Below, piece after piece: positions 1 through 8,526 of a stretch of DNA of 27,205 nucleotides. This DNA comes from Intoshia linei (taxonomy: Eukaryota; Orthonectida; Rhopaluridae). The first letter of the stretch is position 1, and every line of letters begins with the position of its first letter. Location of the stretch: assembly GCA_001642005.1 (NCBI GenBank), contig LWCA01000441.1, positions 1-27,205 on the forward strand, in the 5' to 3' direction. Made by a program: the position numbers and the translations under genes. Under the pieces are notes generated by a model that was not told the origin of the DNA, made no database searches, and worked only from the letters and a program-made list of their open reading frames with translations.

Positions 1-212
1 AGCACCACTATAACATTATGGTAGACTTGTAAAATTTCGTACAGATGTATAAATTAATGAAACGAACAAAATTTTCACTTATCCCTCCAGAAATCTGAAA
101 ATAATTATTTACTATGAAAAATATGTCCACCCTAATGTACATTGTACAAGTGGTTTTATATTTATTTATAAACAATACAATTTTGTTCAAACAATTTTTA
201 AAGTAAAACAAA

Positions 213-428
213 TATAAAAACACTGTATACCTAAAAAACGATTTTAGATGAATAGAGTGGAGCGTTGATAAATTTTTTGGTTGTTATGGGATATTTTTAT
301 AGAAAGTTTGGATCCACTGATATAAGTGACAGTAATAAATATATATACGACGTAGTCGAAAATTTTTTTAGAGGGGCGTTGAGAAAATATATTACTAAAA
401 AGGGGACGGTAGGCAAAATGAGTTTGAG
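213..428. repeat. Truncated copy of hAT-type MITE family A
   Basis: This stretch closely matches the inner part of the complete element at 25317-25628, in the same orientation: shared landmarks are the AACACTGTATACC start, GAGTGGAGCGTTGAT, ATACGACGTAGTCGAAAA and GGCAAAATGAGTTTG. Here both inverted ends are missing, and about 40 nt present in the other copy near 25500 is absent, between short AAATATAT repeats. It is non-coding and non-autonomous. The open frames on the minus strand here have no sign of being genes. Confidence 0.75.
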
Positions 429-1182
429 ATTTAGAATATAGTAGTAGGCCCCTAGCCTTATCCTCACGGTATTGGTGACAATATAATAAACTTAACATTA
501 AGGTAAAATTATAACTAAATATAATATAAATCGCGTAGCATATAATATAAGTAAGGATTTGCATATTATGCATGATTAATTAATGTCTTACGAAATTAGT
601 ATTTGTGTATATCAGATTTCTCAACGTTTTCGAATCTATGACACTTTAGGGTTATATATTTTCATATGGACCATAACCATTTTCTTTTAAACGTTAATTC
701 AAATTAATAATGCGACTATTCCAAGGAATCAGAATGGAGAATTGCTGGAATCATTTTTTTTAATGAATAGACACCGAAAAATTTTATCTTTTTTATTGTT
801 TCTGTTCCGTACGATTTTTTTCAAAACAGTAGTTTTGTTTGAGAATTTCGTTCAATTCCAGATTTAAACTTATTTTAATGATAACAATCTAATTTCATCA
901 ACATTTTAAAACCACATTCGTATCAATGAAGTATAATGAATTAAATATTTAATACATTATTGAAAACTGGAAATGAAAATGGAATATAAAAAGACCATAT
1001 TGAAACCCAAATAGACACTAAAGTGGTTTTAATGAGAAATTCAAATTTTTCAAAAAATGAAATTAATTAAATAATGTAACGTAATGGTAAACATTTTTAA
1101 GGTAATGTAAACGATGAAACGTGAAAGGAACAGTTTTTGCAGACGAAATTAAAATAATCCATTAAATTGAAGATTATGTACA
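429..1182. other. AT-rich spacer with no recognised gene
   Basis: I see no coding exon with a plausible splice pattern and no clear repeat in this interval. It separates the truncated MITE from the decayed hAT transposase fragment. A short palindrome, GTACATTGTAC, occurs just before 1190 and again near 139. A remaining 3' exon of the SNAP gene (minus strand) was looked for here and not found. Confidence 0.4.
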
Positions 1183-1371
1183 TTGTACAATAATCAGAAT
1201 GTAATTGCAAAAAATGAAGATCCAATAGAATGGTGGCTTCAAAATCAATTAAATTTTCCGAATATTGGTGTATTTATAGAAAATATTTATCTGCGTATCC
1301 TTCGTCAATTGAAAGTGGTAAAATTTTCTACGTTGGAGGTTCTATCTATTCTCCACAATGAAATAGGATGA
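1183..1371 (+). pseudogene. Decayed hAT transposase C-terminal (dimerisation) fragment
   Basis: The frame starting at 1192 reads NEDPIEWWLQNQLNFPN, which matches the conserved hAT C-terminal dimerisation block (consensus: PL-x-WW, about eight residues, FP-x-L). After ENIYLR near 1296 the match moves to the +1 frame, which reads PSSIESGKIFYVGGSIYS, corresponding to the family's TSxxSERxFSxxGxI segment, and stops at 1361. A one-base frameshift therefore splits the domain. No catalytic region precedes it, so this is a dead fragment. The Ser-Glu-Arg core is degraded to Ser-Gly-Lys. No ATG start fits; the reading frame simply enters from non-coding sequence. Confidence 0.7.
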
Positions 1372-1519
1372 TTTTAAAATAGGAGGAGCTAATGTTTTTA
1401 TATTATAATTAAAATTTTTTGCTTCTGATATTTTATGAAGGTATTTATAATCTTTTATTATGATTCTTAGATGTTTGATAAATACTAGAATCTAGGTATG
1501 GTGGATAATCTAATCACAA

Positions 1520-2058
1520 CAGAAATGGGTAAGCATTTACTATTTGAATGCCGCACAAACGTCGCAAAAAAATTTATAATTATTATATTATTAATAAAGC
1601 CACATCTTTCTAAATAAAATTTAATAAAATACAGCAGTGCTTCTTATAGGGTAATTAGTCACATCAAGACGTGAATAATTTTCTTAGGGGTGAATACGAA
1701 AATTTTAGATGATTGTAATGACAAATACATTTTTAGCATGTTTTATTCAATTTAGTAAAATCTTATAAGAAAAAACCAAAATTTTACCAACCCTTAAGGA
1801 AAAATCCCCTTTTACAAATATTTTGTTAACCAAAATTTTAGATCAAAAATCTCTCTATCTAATCCCAAAAGAAAAAACTCAATTTTACCAACCCTTTACG
1901 AAAAAAACCGCTTTCCCCAATATTTTTCTGAAAAATCCCATTTTACCAAAAATTAATATTTTAAAAATAATATAAATAAAATAAATTTAAACAAAAAATA
2001 ATTCAAAGTTCAGAAGGCCGCACCAAATCGTGAATAAGACCGCATTTTCCATCCTCTG
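1520..2058. mobile_element. hAT-type MITE family B, near-complete copy
   Basis: The left end reads CAGAAATGGGTAAGC and the reverse complement of the right end reads CAGAGGATGGAAAATGC, giving imperfect terminal inverted repeats; both ends have GCCGCA/GGCCGC motifs about 30 nt inside. The body contains repeated AATTTTACCAACCCTT / AAAAAACC units. The same sequence, inverted, occurs at 25651-26012. It has no coding capacity. The CAGRG start suggests the hAT superfamily, but I found no convincing 8-bp target duplication (AATCACAA against CACTAGAT), so the superfamily call is inference. Confidence 0.6.
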
Positions 2059-2485
2059 CACTAGATTAATGTATAGACTAAATTATTTAAGCCTATATAA
2101 AATATTTAGAAATTTAGGAAACATCGCATCACTAATTCAAATGTTTAGTTGAATCAGGATAGGTGAAACAAATTTTTTTTCAGATAGTTTACAAAAATAA
2201 AAAAAATTGACAATCGCAAGATTTAAAACAACCCAAATTCTAATACAGTTTTTCAAAGTAAAAAACCCAATTTTCACTTTTTTAAAAAAAATCAACCCAA
2301 AAATTTAATAAAACATACATACATTCTGGGATAGTTTTTAAAATCATAACGGAAACCTCAAAAAAAATATAATTTTCACAATGAAAACCCCACATTACCA
2401 TTTTTATTAAAATGAAAACAGCCCTAGAATTTAAAAAAAATTACAGATGGTACAGTTGTATCCTGTTAATACACACACACAAATT
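2059..2485. other. AT-rich spacer, homopolymer-rich
   Basis: No gene or element is recognised. The stretch has many A runs, a short (AC)n tract near 2472-2480, and the pairing ATTCTGGGA (2325) / CCCTAGAATTT (2423), which also appears near 21110-21140. This suggests a further degraded repeat family. Confidence 0.35.
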
Positions 2486-2706
2486 CAATCTGAATAAGTA
2501 ACGCCTTCACGGTTAAAAAAGTACTTTAATATTCATTTTTTTTATTTCGAAACTATTTTAATAAAAAAAAATGTGAAATAATTAACGGTCCGAAAATTAA
2601 AAAAAAAAAGATTATTCTGATAGAGCTTATTCCATTTAATATAATTACAAAATTTCAACCTCAGAAGTCTATGCATTCCCGGTGAAGAATAATTTTTAAT
2701 ATATTA
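2486..2706. repeat. Dispersed repeat C, copy 1
   Basis: This block matches the reverse complement of 15198-15386 along its length. Shared landmarks are the CTTCACGGT segment, AATAATTAACGGTC, the AGCTTATTCCA block, AATTTCAACC, and TTCCCGGTGAARAATAATTTTTAATATATTA (quoted here only as a consensus of the 2675-2706 end). It is non-coding. The two copies are in inverted orientation about 12.5 kb apart. Ends are not sharply defined and no target duplication was seen. Confidence 0.65.
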
Positions 2707-2827
2707 TCAACCAATATTTTTCAAATGTTAGATTAAAATTAAAAACTAAAAAGTAAAATAATCATGCTACAATTTCAAAAAAAAATGTGAATTGAACGTC
2801 TACACATTTCAAATAAACAAATATTAG

Positions 2828-2862
2828 CAGAGCTAGGATGCTGTTTGTACGAAGTACATAAC
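2828..2862 (-). repeat. 35-bp TIR-like sequence, paired with 8493-8526
   Basis: Starting CAGAGCTAGGATGCTG and containing the palindromic core TGTACGAAGTACA, this segment is nearly identical to the reverse complement of 8493-8526. It has the look of a transposon terminus beginning CAGAG. Similarity stops after about 45 bp, as expected for two TIRs rather than two whole copies. Confidence 0.5.
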
Positions 2863-3049
2863 AGTCAAGCTAGTACATATTAATTCAAAAGGGACAATTT
2901 TTAAAATTTAAAGACAAATACAAATAGTGATAAAATTTTTAGTAATCCCAATAATTTTCTATCGATATGTATTGTACCAAATCTATGTTTTTTCATTGGT
3001 TTTATTTGTCACATGCCTACATGTACTGTGGGAAAACGTTGTTCTATAT

Positions 3050-3620
3050 CAGGGATGGGCAACATACGGCCTGCGAGGTGTTTAGATCAGGCCCAAAATA
3101 ATTTTTATAATAAAAATTATTTTTTAATTTAAAATTCTAAATTGTACGTTATAATTAACATTAACAGATTAAAAATTTAAATAGTAACATATTTTGTCGT
3201 CTTAAATGAGCAAGACAATAAAAAAGAGAAAAGTGGACTCTGAATGCAGAATTTTCCAAAAATTATGGGAATTAGAATATTATTTCATAGAGCACTACAA
3301 CAAACCTGTTTGTGTAATTTGCCCAGAAAATGTTGCTGTTAATAAAGTAAATAACATCAAGCTTCATTATGAAAAACATAAATCGACATTTCAAAAAATT
3401 CATGGAAATTTGAGATTAGACGAATTCAATAAATTAAAAAATGGTTTAAAAAACAGGCTATTTTGTTCACGAATAGGGTTGCCAACTGCATTATTTTCCC
3501 CCTGAGACTTCGGATTTTCAAATTCAACTCAGGGTGTAGTGTTAAGTGATATTTCTCCAAACCAAAAATTCTTAAAATTTATTTTTCCGGCCCGCTATCA
3601 CAGAAAGTTGCCCATCCCTG
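3050..3620 (+). mobile_element. Non-autonomous hAT-type (Charlie-like) transposon with TIRs and TSD
   Basis: Both ends are inverted copies of CAGGGATGGGCAAC, followed on the left by ATACGGCCTGCG and inside the right end by a CCGGCCCGC motif, the familiar ends of Charlie-like hAT elements. The flanks TTCTATAT (3042-3049) and TTCTATAG (3621-3628) match at seven of eight bases, as expected for a hAT 8-bp target duplication. At 571 bp it is an internally deleted derivative that keeps the first part of a transposase gene (3206-3505). It lies just downstream of the last visible SNAP exon and is read opposite to that gene. The well-preserved duplication and TIRs suggest a fairly recent insertion. 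Confidence 0.9.
3206..3505 (+). pseudogene. N-terminal remnant of a BED-finger hAT transposase (GTF2IRD2/ZBED5-like)
   Basis: The 99-codon frame opens with ATG inside the hAT element. Its first ~80 residues resemble the N-terminus of Charlie-like transposases: a basic start (KKRKVDSECR), an aromatic segment (LEYYFIEHYNKPVC), then a zinc-finger pattern C36-x2-C39 and H54-x3-H58 of BED type, followed by a charged helix. After about residue 83 the similarity ends and the frame runs into the element's 3' end, so the RNase-H-like catalytic core has been lost by internal deletion. If expressed it could only bind DNA, for example the element's own ends; nothing here shows expression. Residue positions are counted from the ATG. 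Confidence 0.75.
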
Positions 3621-3663
3621 TTCTATAGCATAGGAGGCTATAAAGCAGTCCCAAATTTACATT

Positions 3664-4603
3664 TTAATAAAAATAATTAATTACATCTTCGTAAAGTTCG
3701 ATTGCTTTTTTATATTGTTGTTTCTCAGAGCAAAACTGTGCAACTTTAAGAAGACATTTGTTTGCGGCACTATATTATATTTCTATCATTCTATAATTAC
3801 TAACCTATTTGATTCTTCACCTCTATAATAGTCACCAGCTTTTTCATAATGAAACAGCGCCTAAATAACATTTCATCAGAATATTTTCAATGCATAATAA
3901 TTTTAATATTTAATACCTTATCTATATCAGCAAGTTCTGTTTCATAAATATCTGCTATAGAACAATGATATCTCGCCGCAACAACAAAACGACCCTGTAA
4001 AAAATTAGACAAATATAGACTGTTTTTACCATATGAGTATAAATTTCGATTGCTTTATTATATGATAATATTGCCCCTAAACGCTTGAATTTAAAAATGA
4101 ATATTATTAATTTAATCACACATTGACAACACCGAATGGATCCAAAAATTCATAAGTTAGTCAATAAAAATTGATCCAAGACGATTAGTTCATTGTGACT
4201 TAGTCATTCCCATTCAAGATGTATGTTATAATTTTACCATTTACGTTTACTTTTTTATAAGCATTGGCAGCATCAACATATGCAGTAGCAGCTTCATGTT
4301 TAACATCTAGTTTTTCTCTAAGAGTACCAATTTTTTCATAGGTTGTTGCAGCCTCTAAATACACTTGAATATATACATTTATGCTTCAACTGTCCCAGCA
4401 TTTAGCCATTTTATACAGATTGGCAGCTTTTATCAATATATCACACGCATCTTCCAAATTTACATTTCCGCTGGACCTATGAATATATTTAGCAGACAAA
4501 AAATGAAGGTTTACTTGAAAATAGATCCAAAAAAACCTGATATTGATTTAGCCTTTTTTTCTCCAAGGTGAACTAATTCATCAGCTTTTTCTTCTTCAGA
4601 CAT
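3664..4603 (-). CDS. Alpha-SNAP (soluble NSF attachment protein), truncated at the 3' side
   Basis: Alpha-SNAP binds assembled SNARE bundles and recruits the ATPase NSF for their disassembly after membrane fusion. Seven exons (4515-4603, 4391-4476, 4251-4354, 4030-4083, 3917-3994, 3805-3860, 3685-3769) join in phase across introns of 38, 36, 167, 35, 56 and 35 nt. The product begins MSEEEKADELVHLGEKKAK, has the membrane-contact loop (GFFGSIF, like the mammalian FF loop), then TPR-like helices with family blocks KAIEIYTHMGRF, IADIYETEL, HYEKAGDYYRGEESNS and KCLLKVAQF. Only ~184 residues are encoded, against about 295 in animals; after ...AIELYED the frame opens to GT or reads six more codons to TAA at 3664. 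The NSF-stimulating C-terminus is not found anywhere down to position 1. A hAT element starts 44 nt beyond. It is either broken or has a last intron longer than 3.6 kb. The divergent neighbour is WDR6. Confidence 0.88.
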
Positions 4604-4919
4604 ATTTCAATCTAAACTAAAACTCTAAAATTAAATCAATACAAAATAACTATAAGGTAGTCATGATTTTGATTTTTAAAATCAATATATTTTTATTTTA
4701 TATTAAATTTTATTAATTTATTTTTCAGTCTCGTAGTGTATATGAATTATAAATCCAACGTGTGCAGTGCACACTGCAGTATGTTTATTTTTATTAATGT
4801 ATTGGATTACATTTGGCATAAAAATATTAATATTTTTACTTTTTTTATTAAGTCTATTTATCGCTCATAATAAATATTACCTGGTATTTAATTATTTTTA
4901 AAAAATATGTAGCCTCAAA
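4604..4919. promoter_or_regulatory. Shared region between divergent SNAP and WDR6 genes
   Basis: The start codons of SNAP (minus) and WDR6 (plus) are 316 bp apart, so both promoters must lie here unless there are upstream non-coding exons. The region is AT-rich apart from a GC-containing inverted repeat at 4760-4774 (GTGTGCA-G-TGCACAC), immediately followed by CTGCAG. Such a symmetric site in a bidirectional promoter could bind a dimeric factor. No clear TATA box can be chosen in this composition. Confidence 0.45.
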
Positions 4920-7658
4920 ATGAAAAATTTAACAATATTTGATAAAACACCCATTAATGCAATAAATTGTTGTGGAAATATTTTATTTTTGGGGTCTAAT
5001 AAGATACTGAAAGCATACAATTTAAACACCAATGAAACTCTTCAAGATGTAAATATTTCGACTCAAAGAAATATAAAAAAAATTGAAATATCAAAAAGTC
5101 TAACAAATGAAAAACATGAACAAATCAAATACAGAGTGGTAGCAATTATTGCCTATTATGAATTACTTGTTGGGAAAATTGCTGAAAATTTTTTTGTTGA
5201 ACCAAATGAAGCAATTTGTTTTCAACGTATTTATTTTGAATCCAAAATATCAAGTTTAAATTTTAGCTTTTTCGATAAAATGTACATTTTTTGTAATGAT
5301 TTCAAATTACACGTACTGTTAATTTCGGATTTCAAAAAATCTAGCTCTATGGAGCTTGACGATTATCAATTTCTAATTTCTAGTTCAACTATGGTTATAG
5401 AAAAAAAAGCTTACATTTTATGTACCTCTATGATGGGCCATGTAAAATTATATTTTAGAGATTATTCAGATGTTGATTTCCAATCCGTTTTATTTGAAAT
5501 GGACAACATGTCGATGATTACTTGTTGTAAAATTGATTTTAATTCTAATTTAGCTTTTATAATTTCTGATGATTGGGCTCTTTCCATTTACGATTTATCA
5601 ATTCCAAAACACCCGAAACTGATTTCTAGAAAAATTTCGCATACTGCTAGGCCTTGGTGTATTGACTATGAAAATGGTGCTAAAGTTATAGCCACAAGTG
5701 GACAAGATGGTCAAGTTATTTTGTCTGATTATGTTGGTCAATTTATGGGTAAAATTGCGTTTCATCAAATAACGAATATACTATCAATCAAAATATTTAA
5801 TGAAAAAATTTTTATAGGCTCTGAAAATTCTTTTTCTAGTGTGTTAATTGATGATATCAAAAAGCAAAATATCAATCTTTTGCTAGAAAATTTTCAAACT
5901 GAACCAAGAAAATTGAAAGCACTATCAATGTCATTGTTCCAAGAGGGTGCTCTAATTTTTGAGTTGAATTTTATTCACTATTTTTACAACAACTATAAAA
6001 AAATTCAAATCCCACAAAGTTACAGGAATAATGATAACAAAGTAAACATTTGTTCAATTTCTTGGGACTTTTTTTGTCTTTTTATGGTATGTAATGGATT
6101 ACATATTACATTTTATGTCATAGATGTGGATTTTAAAGTTACGGAATTGAATACTCAACATAATTTATTTAATAGTTTTCACATATCCAAAATGTGGAAG
6201 TTAAATCAAAATATATTTCCCAATTTAATTGGTTTTGTAGATTCTATCAATTTATCCATTCTTTCATTGGATCAGAAAAATTTAGAATTAAATGTTGTCT
6301 ACCTTGTTCCATTAATCAAATTATACAAATCAAAGATTACAGTTGTATTTGTCGATTTTTACTGTAGGTTTGTTATGATTGGTTTTAGAAACGGGACTAT
6401 TGAAATGCGTAGATTATTTATATATTGTGAAAATGAAAATTTCAAAAAAATTTTAAAATGTCATAATAATGAATCTGTGATGGATATAATACAGGATAAC
6501 CGATTTAATCGGTTGTTTAGTTGTGGGCGAGATGGGTATCTTGTTGAATATTCATATTCAACAGACCGGGTCGATTATGTATTTAAAATAGTTATGCGCT
6601 ATCGAATAAAATTAATGAATTGGATTGAAAAATTGTTTTTATGTGAAAATGAATTATTTATCCTTGGTTTTAAGGCGAATAGAATGATATTATTAAACCA
6701 TTCTAATTTTGATGTACAATATGATATGGTATGCGGTGGAGGACACGGTGTAAGGGTTTTCAAACTTTACCTTGAAGATACTATCAAAACATTTGCATAT
6801 TATACTTCAAGAGGTGGTATCATCAAATATAAAAGAGAACCAATATATCCATTAATACACTTTACCGCTAACATGCTTCACGGGAAACAAATAAATCGTT
6901 CCATTATTCACAAGTTTAATTTTGATACTAAAAAATACATGGTTCTATTTACATGCAGTGAAGATTGTTCATTAAAAATATCCTACATTTCCAACAAAAA
7001 ATTAAATATTATGTGTACTTTACAGGACTTTTCATCTTCTGTAAAAGATATTACCCTGATTGACATTCAAAACTTATTCCTATTAATAGCTGGAGGCGGA
7101 CAATGTGAATTAAATTTTTTTGTCTTTTCAATGTTAAAATTGGAATCACCAAAAATTTTATTTAGAAACAATATGAAATATTTCGTCCAATCCTGTATGA
7201 ATAATTCAAAAATTTCAAGTTCTAAAATTAATGTGACGATACTTCATATAAGAGCCATCCATATACAACCCAATATTTTTGTAGCTTGCGCTCTTTCAGA
7301 TGGGTCGTTAAGCTTTTATCTTTTACAAATTTCTTTAAATAATTTTAAAATAATTCCTTTTGTTAAGGAAACAGTAAAAATTGAATCAAATTTTATCACC
7401 GATATATGTATCAACAACGAAAATGATATCAATGTCAATATTACCTCTCTAGAGTCTCATAAAATAATGAGCATCAACAATCTAACAATCCACGATACTC
7501 ATTTTTCTTTCGATTATCAAATTCGTACGTTCAATTTTGAAAAAAAAAATATTAGAAAATCTTTTCATCTTTTAAAAGATGGGTTATATAATTTTGGTAA
7601 TTTTGATTTATTTATTGTCAACACTAATTTATTTAATGTGAAGTTTTTTATATCTTAG
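4920..7658 (+). CDS. WDR6: WDR6-like WD-repeat protein (tRNA 2'-O-methyltransferase cofactor), intronless
   Basis: WDR6 (yeast Trm734/Rtt10) is a large multi-propeller scaffold that partners FTSJ1/Trm7 to methylate the ribose of position 34 in certain tRNAs; cytoplasmic. The single 912-codon frame has an N-terminal start (MKNLTIFDKTPINAINC) like WDR6 proteins and degenerate WD blades throughout. Family signatures: HTARPW at 241-246 followed by a blade ATSGQDGQVILSD; LMNWIEKLF and the CGGGH motif at 605-609; the LHGKQINRSI...TCSEDCSLKISYI block at about 655-690; and LLIAGGGQCELNFFVF. These correspond to the GHTARVW, CGGGHRSW, LHGREIN and SAGGRAQL blocks of animal WDR6. Sequence outside these blocks is highly diverged. 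No intron is needed, unlike its neighbours. The ATG follows CCTCAAA and is the first in frame. Confidence 0.85.
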   Translation: MKNLTIFDKTPINAINCCGNILFLGSNKILKAYNLNTNETLQDVNISTQRNIKKIEISKSLTNEKHEQIKYRVVAIIAYYELLVGKIAENFFVEPNEAICFQRIYFESKISSLNFSFFDKMYIFCNDFKLHVLLISDFKKSSSMELDDYQFLISSSTMVIEKKAYILCTSMMGHVKLYFRDYSDVDFQSVLFEMDNMSMITCCKIDFNSNLAFIISDDWALSIYDLSIPKHPKLISRKISHTARPWCIDYENGAKVIATSGQDGQVILSDYVGQFMGKIAFHQITNILSIKIFNEKIFIGSENSFSSVLIDDIKKQNINLLLENFQTEPRKLKALSMSLFQEGALIFELNFIHYFYNNYKKIQIPQSYRNNDNKVNICSISWDFFCLFMVCNGLHITFYVIDVDFKVTELNTQHNLFNSFHISKMWKLNQNIFPNLIGFVDSINLSILSLDQKNLELNVVYLVPLIKLYKSKITVVFVDFYCRFVMIGFRNGTIEMRRLFIYCENENFKKILKCHNNESVMDIIQDNRFNRLFSCGRDGYLVEYSYSTDRVDYVFKIVMRYRIKLMNWIEKLFLCENELFILGFKANRMILLNHSNFDVQYDMVCGGGHGVRVFKLYLEDTIKTFAYYTSRGGIIKYKREPIYPLIHFTANMLHGKQINRSIIHKFNFDTKKYMVLFTCSEDCSLKISYISNKKLNIMCTLQDFSSSVKDITLIDIQNLFLLIAGGGQCELNFFVFSMLKLESPKILFRNNMKYFVQSCMNNSKISSSKINVTILHIRAIHIQPNIFVACALSDGSLSFYLLQISLNNFKIIPFVKETVKIESNFITDICINNENDINVNITSLESHKIMSINNLTIHDTHFSFDYQIRTFNFEKKNIRKSFHLLKDGLYNFGNFDLFIVNTNLFNVKFFIS

Positions 7659-8335
7659 AAATAATTTTGAGCAGCTTTTATAAATTATATGATATTAAAA
7701 AAATTAATGGAATTTTCTTGTACCAGCAAAATTTTTTCAATATATAAATGTCTAGTGTGTAAAATGTAAACTGAACACAACAAAGCTTGTGACTCACAAA
7801 TTTTTAATATTTATAATTAAGTACTAATGTACTCGGAAAAATAGGTAATTTTCCTTCATGGTTGCTAAAATTTTTGGTTTTTATTTTGAGGTTGGATTAA
7901 GAGTTTTTTCTCGTAAGGTTTGAAAGTTTTTAAAAAAATGTAGGAAAAGAGTTTTTACCTTAACTTAAGGAGTAAACCTTAAAGGTTGGTAAAATTCGAT
8001 TTTTTCTGGATTGGATTTAAAAGTTTTTTGTAAAATCGTAAGAAGAGATTTTTAAATAAAGGGCTTGAAATTGTATTTTTTATTAAATTTTATTAATGGT
8101 GGGATAAAAGTGGGATTTTTAAAATAATAATTTAATGGTCGTCTAGGCTTTGGGATAAAATCCCAATATTTGGCAACTCTGCAATAATGTATTTGTCAAA
8201 AATAAACTAATTTTTTAATTTTACGCATTATAATGGGCAATTAGTAATCTTATCTTAATTTATTTCAATTTCAAATAAAGTGCTATTTCTTTTATTATCC
8301 GTCAAATTAATTACTATTACTTTTTATTATTTTAG
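7659..8335. repeat. Downstream of WDR6: degraded repeat related to MITE family B (about 7850-8180)
   Basis: Between about 7850 and 8180 the plus strand carries AAGGTTGGTAAAATTCG, TTTTTTCTCGTAAGG and similar pieces that are the reverse complement of the ACCAACCCTT units in MITE family B (1520-2058). It ends GGCAACTCTG at 8180, the inverse of a CAGAGTTGCC start, and contains the palindrome TGGGATAAAATCCCA at 8151. The other end could not be placed. The rest of the interval is AT-rich spacer. No AATAAA lies close to the WDR6 stop. Confidence 0.45.
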
Positions 8336-8463
8336 AAAATACTCTATTTCAAGTTTCGGATTGTGGAACATTGTTAGTATATAAAATACTTTGTGACAAT
8401 TATGAATGTATTTACGAATGTAGAATTGGTGTCGATGCTCTCATAGGTTTTTATTGCAATTAA
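8336..8463 (+). CDS. Possible isolated 3' exon of unknown gene
   Basis: A good 3' splice site (TTTTTATTATTTTAG) at 8335 is followed by an open frame reading NTLFQVSDCGTLLVYKILC, then DNYECIYECRIGVDALIGF and a TAA at 8461. The VSDCGTLLVYKI piece resembles a WD-repeat blade, and the exon lies downstream of WDR6, but the WDR6 frame already ends naturally at 7658 and I found no in-phase donor joining the two. It may be a chance open frame or a fragment of another gene. Not recognised. Confidence 0.2.
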
Positions 8464-8492
8464 TTTTATTTTTATAATTACATTAAATGACC

Positions 8493-8526
8493 GTTATGTA
8501 CTTTGTACAAACATCAGCTAGCTCTG
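8493..8526 (+). repeat. 34-bp TIR-like sequence, inverse of 2828-2862
   Basis: It reads GTTATGTACTTTGTACAAAC and ends CAGCTAGCTCTG; its reverse complement nearly matches 2828-2862. Together the two form an inverted pair spanning SNAP and WDR6, 5.7 kb apart. Flanking 8-mers (AATATTAG on the left, TCGATGGC on the right) do not match, so they are more likely ends of two separate decayed elements than the ends of one. Confidence 0.5.

Noticed and set aside
8-573. Two minus-strand open frames of 71 and 109 codons
   Set aside because: They overlap the truncated MITE copy and AT-rich spacer, have no splice context and no family resemblance.
2828-8526. The idea that SNAP and WDR6 are cargo of one 5.7-kb transposon bounded by the 35-bp inverted pair
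   Set aside because: The 8-mers outside the two ends do not match, no transposase lies between them, and both genes are ordinary host genes.
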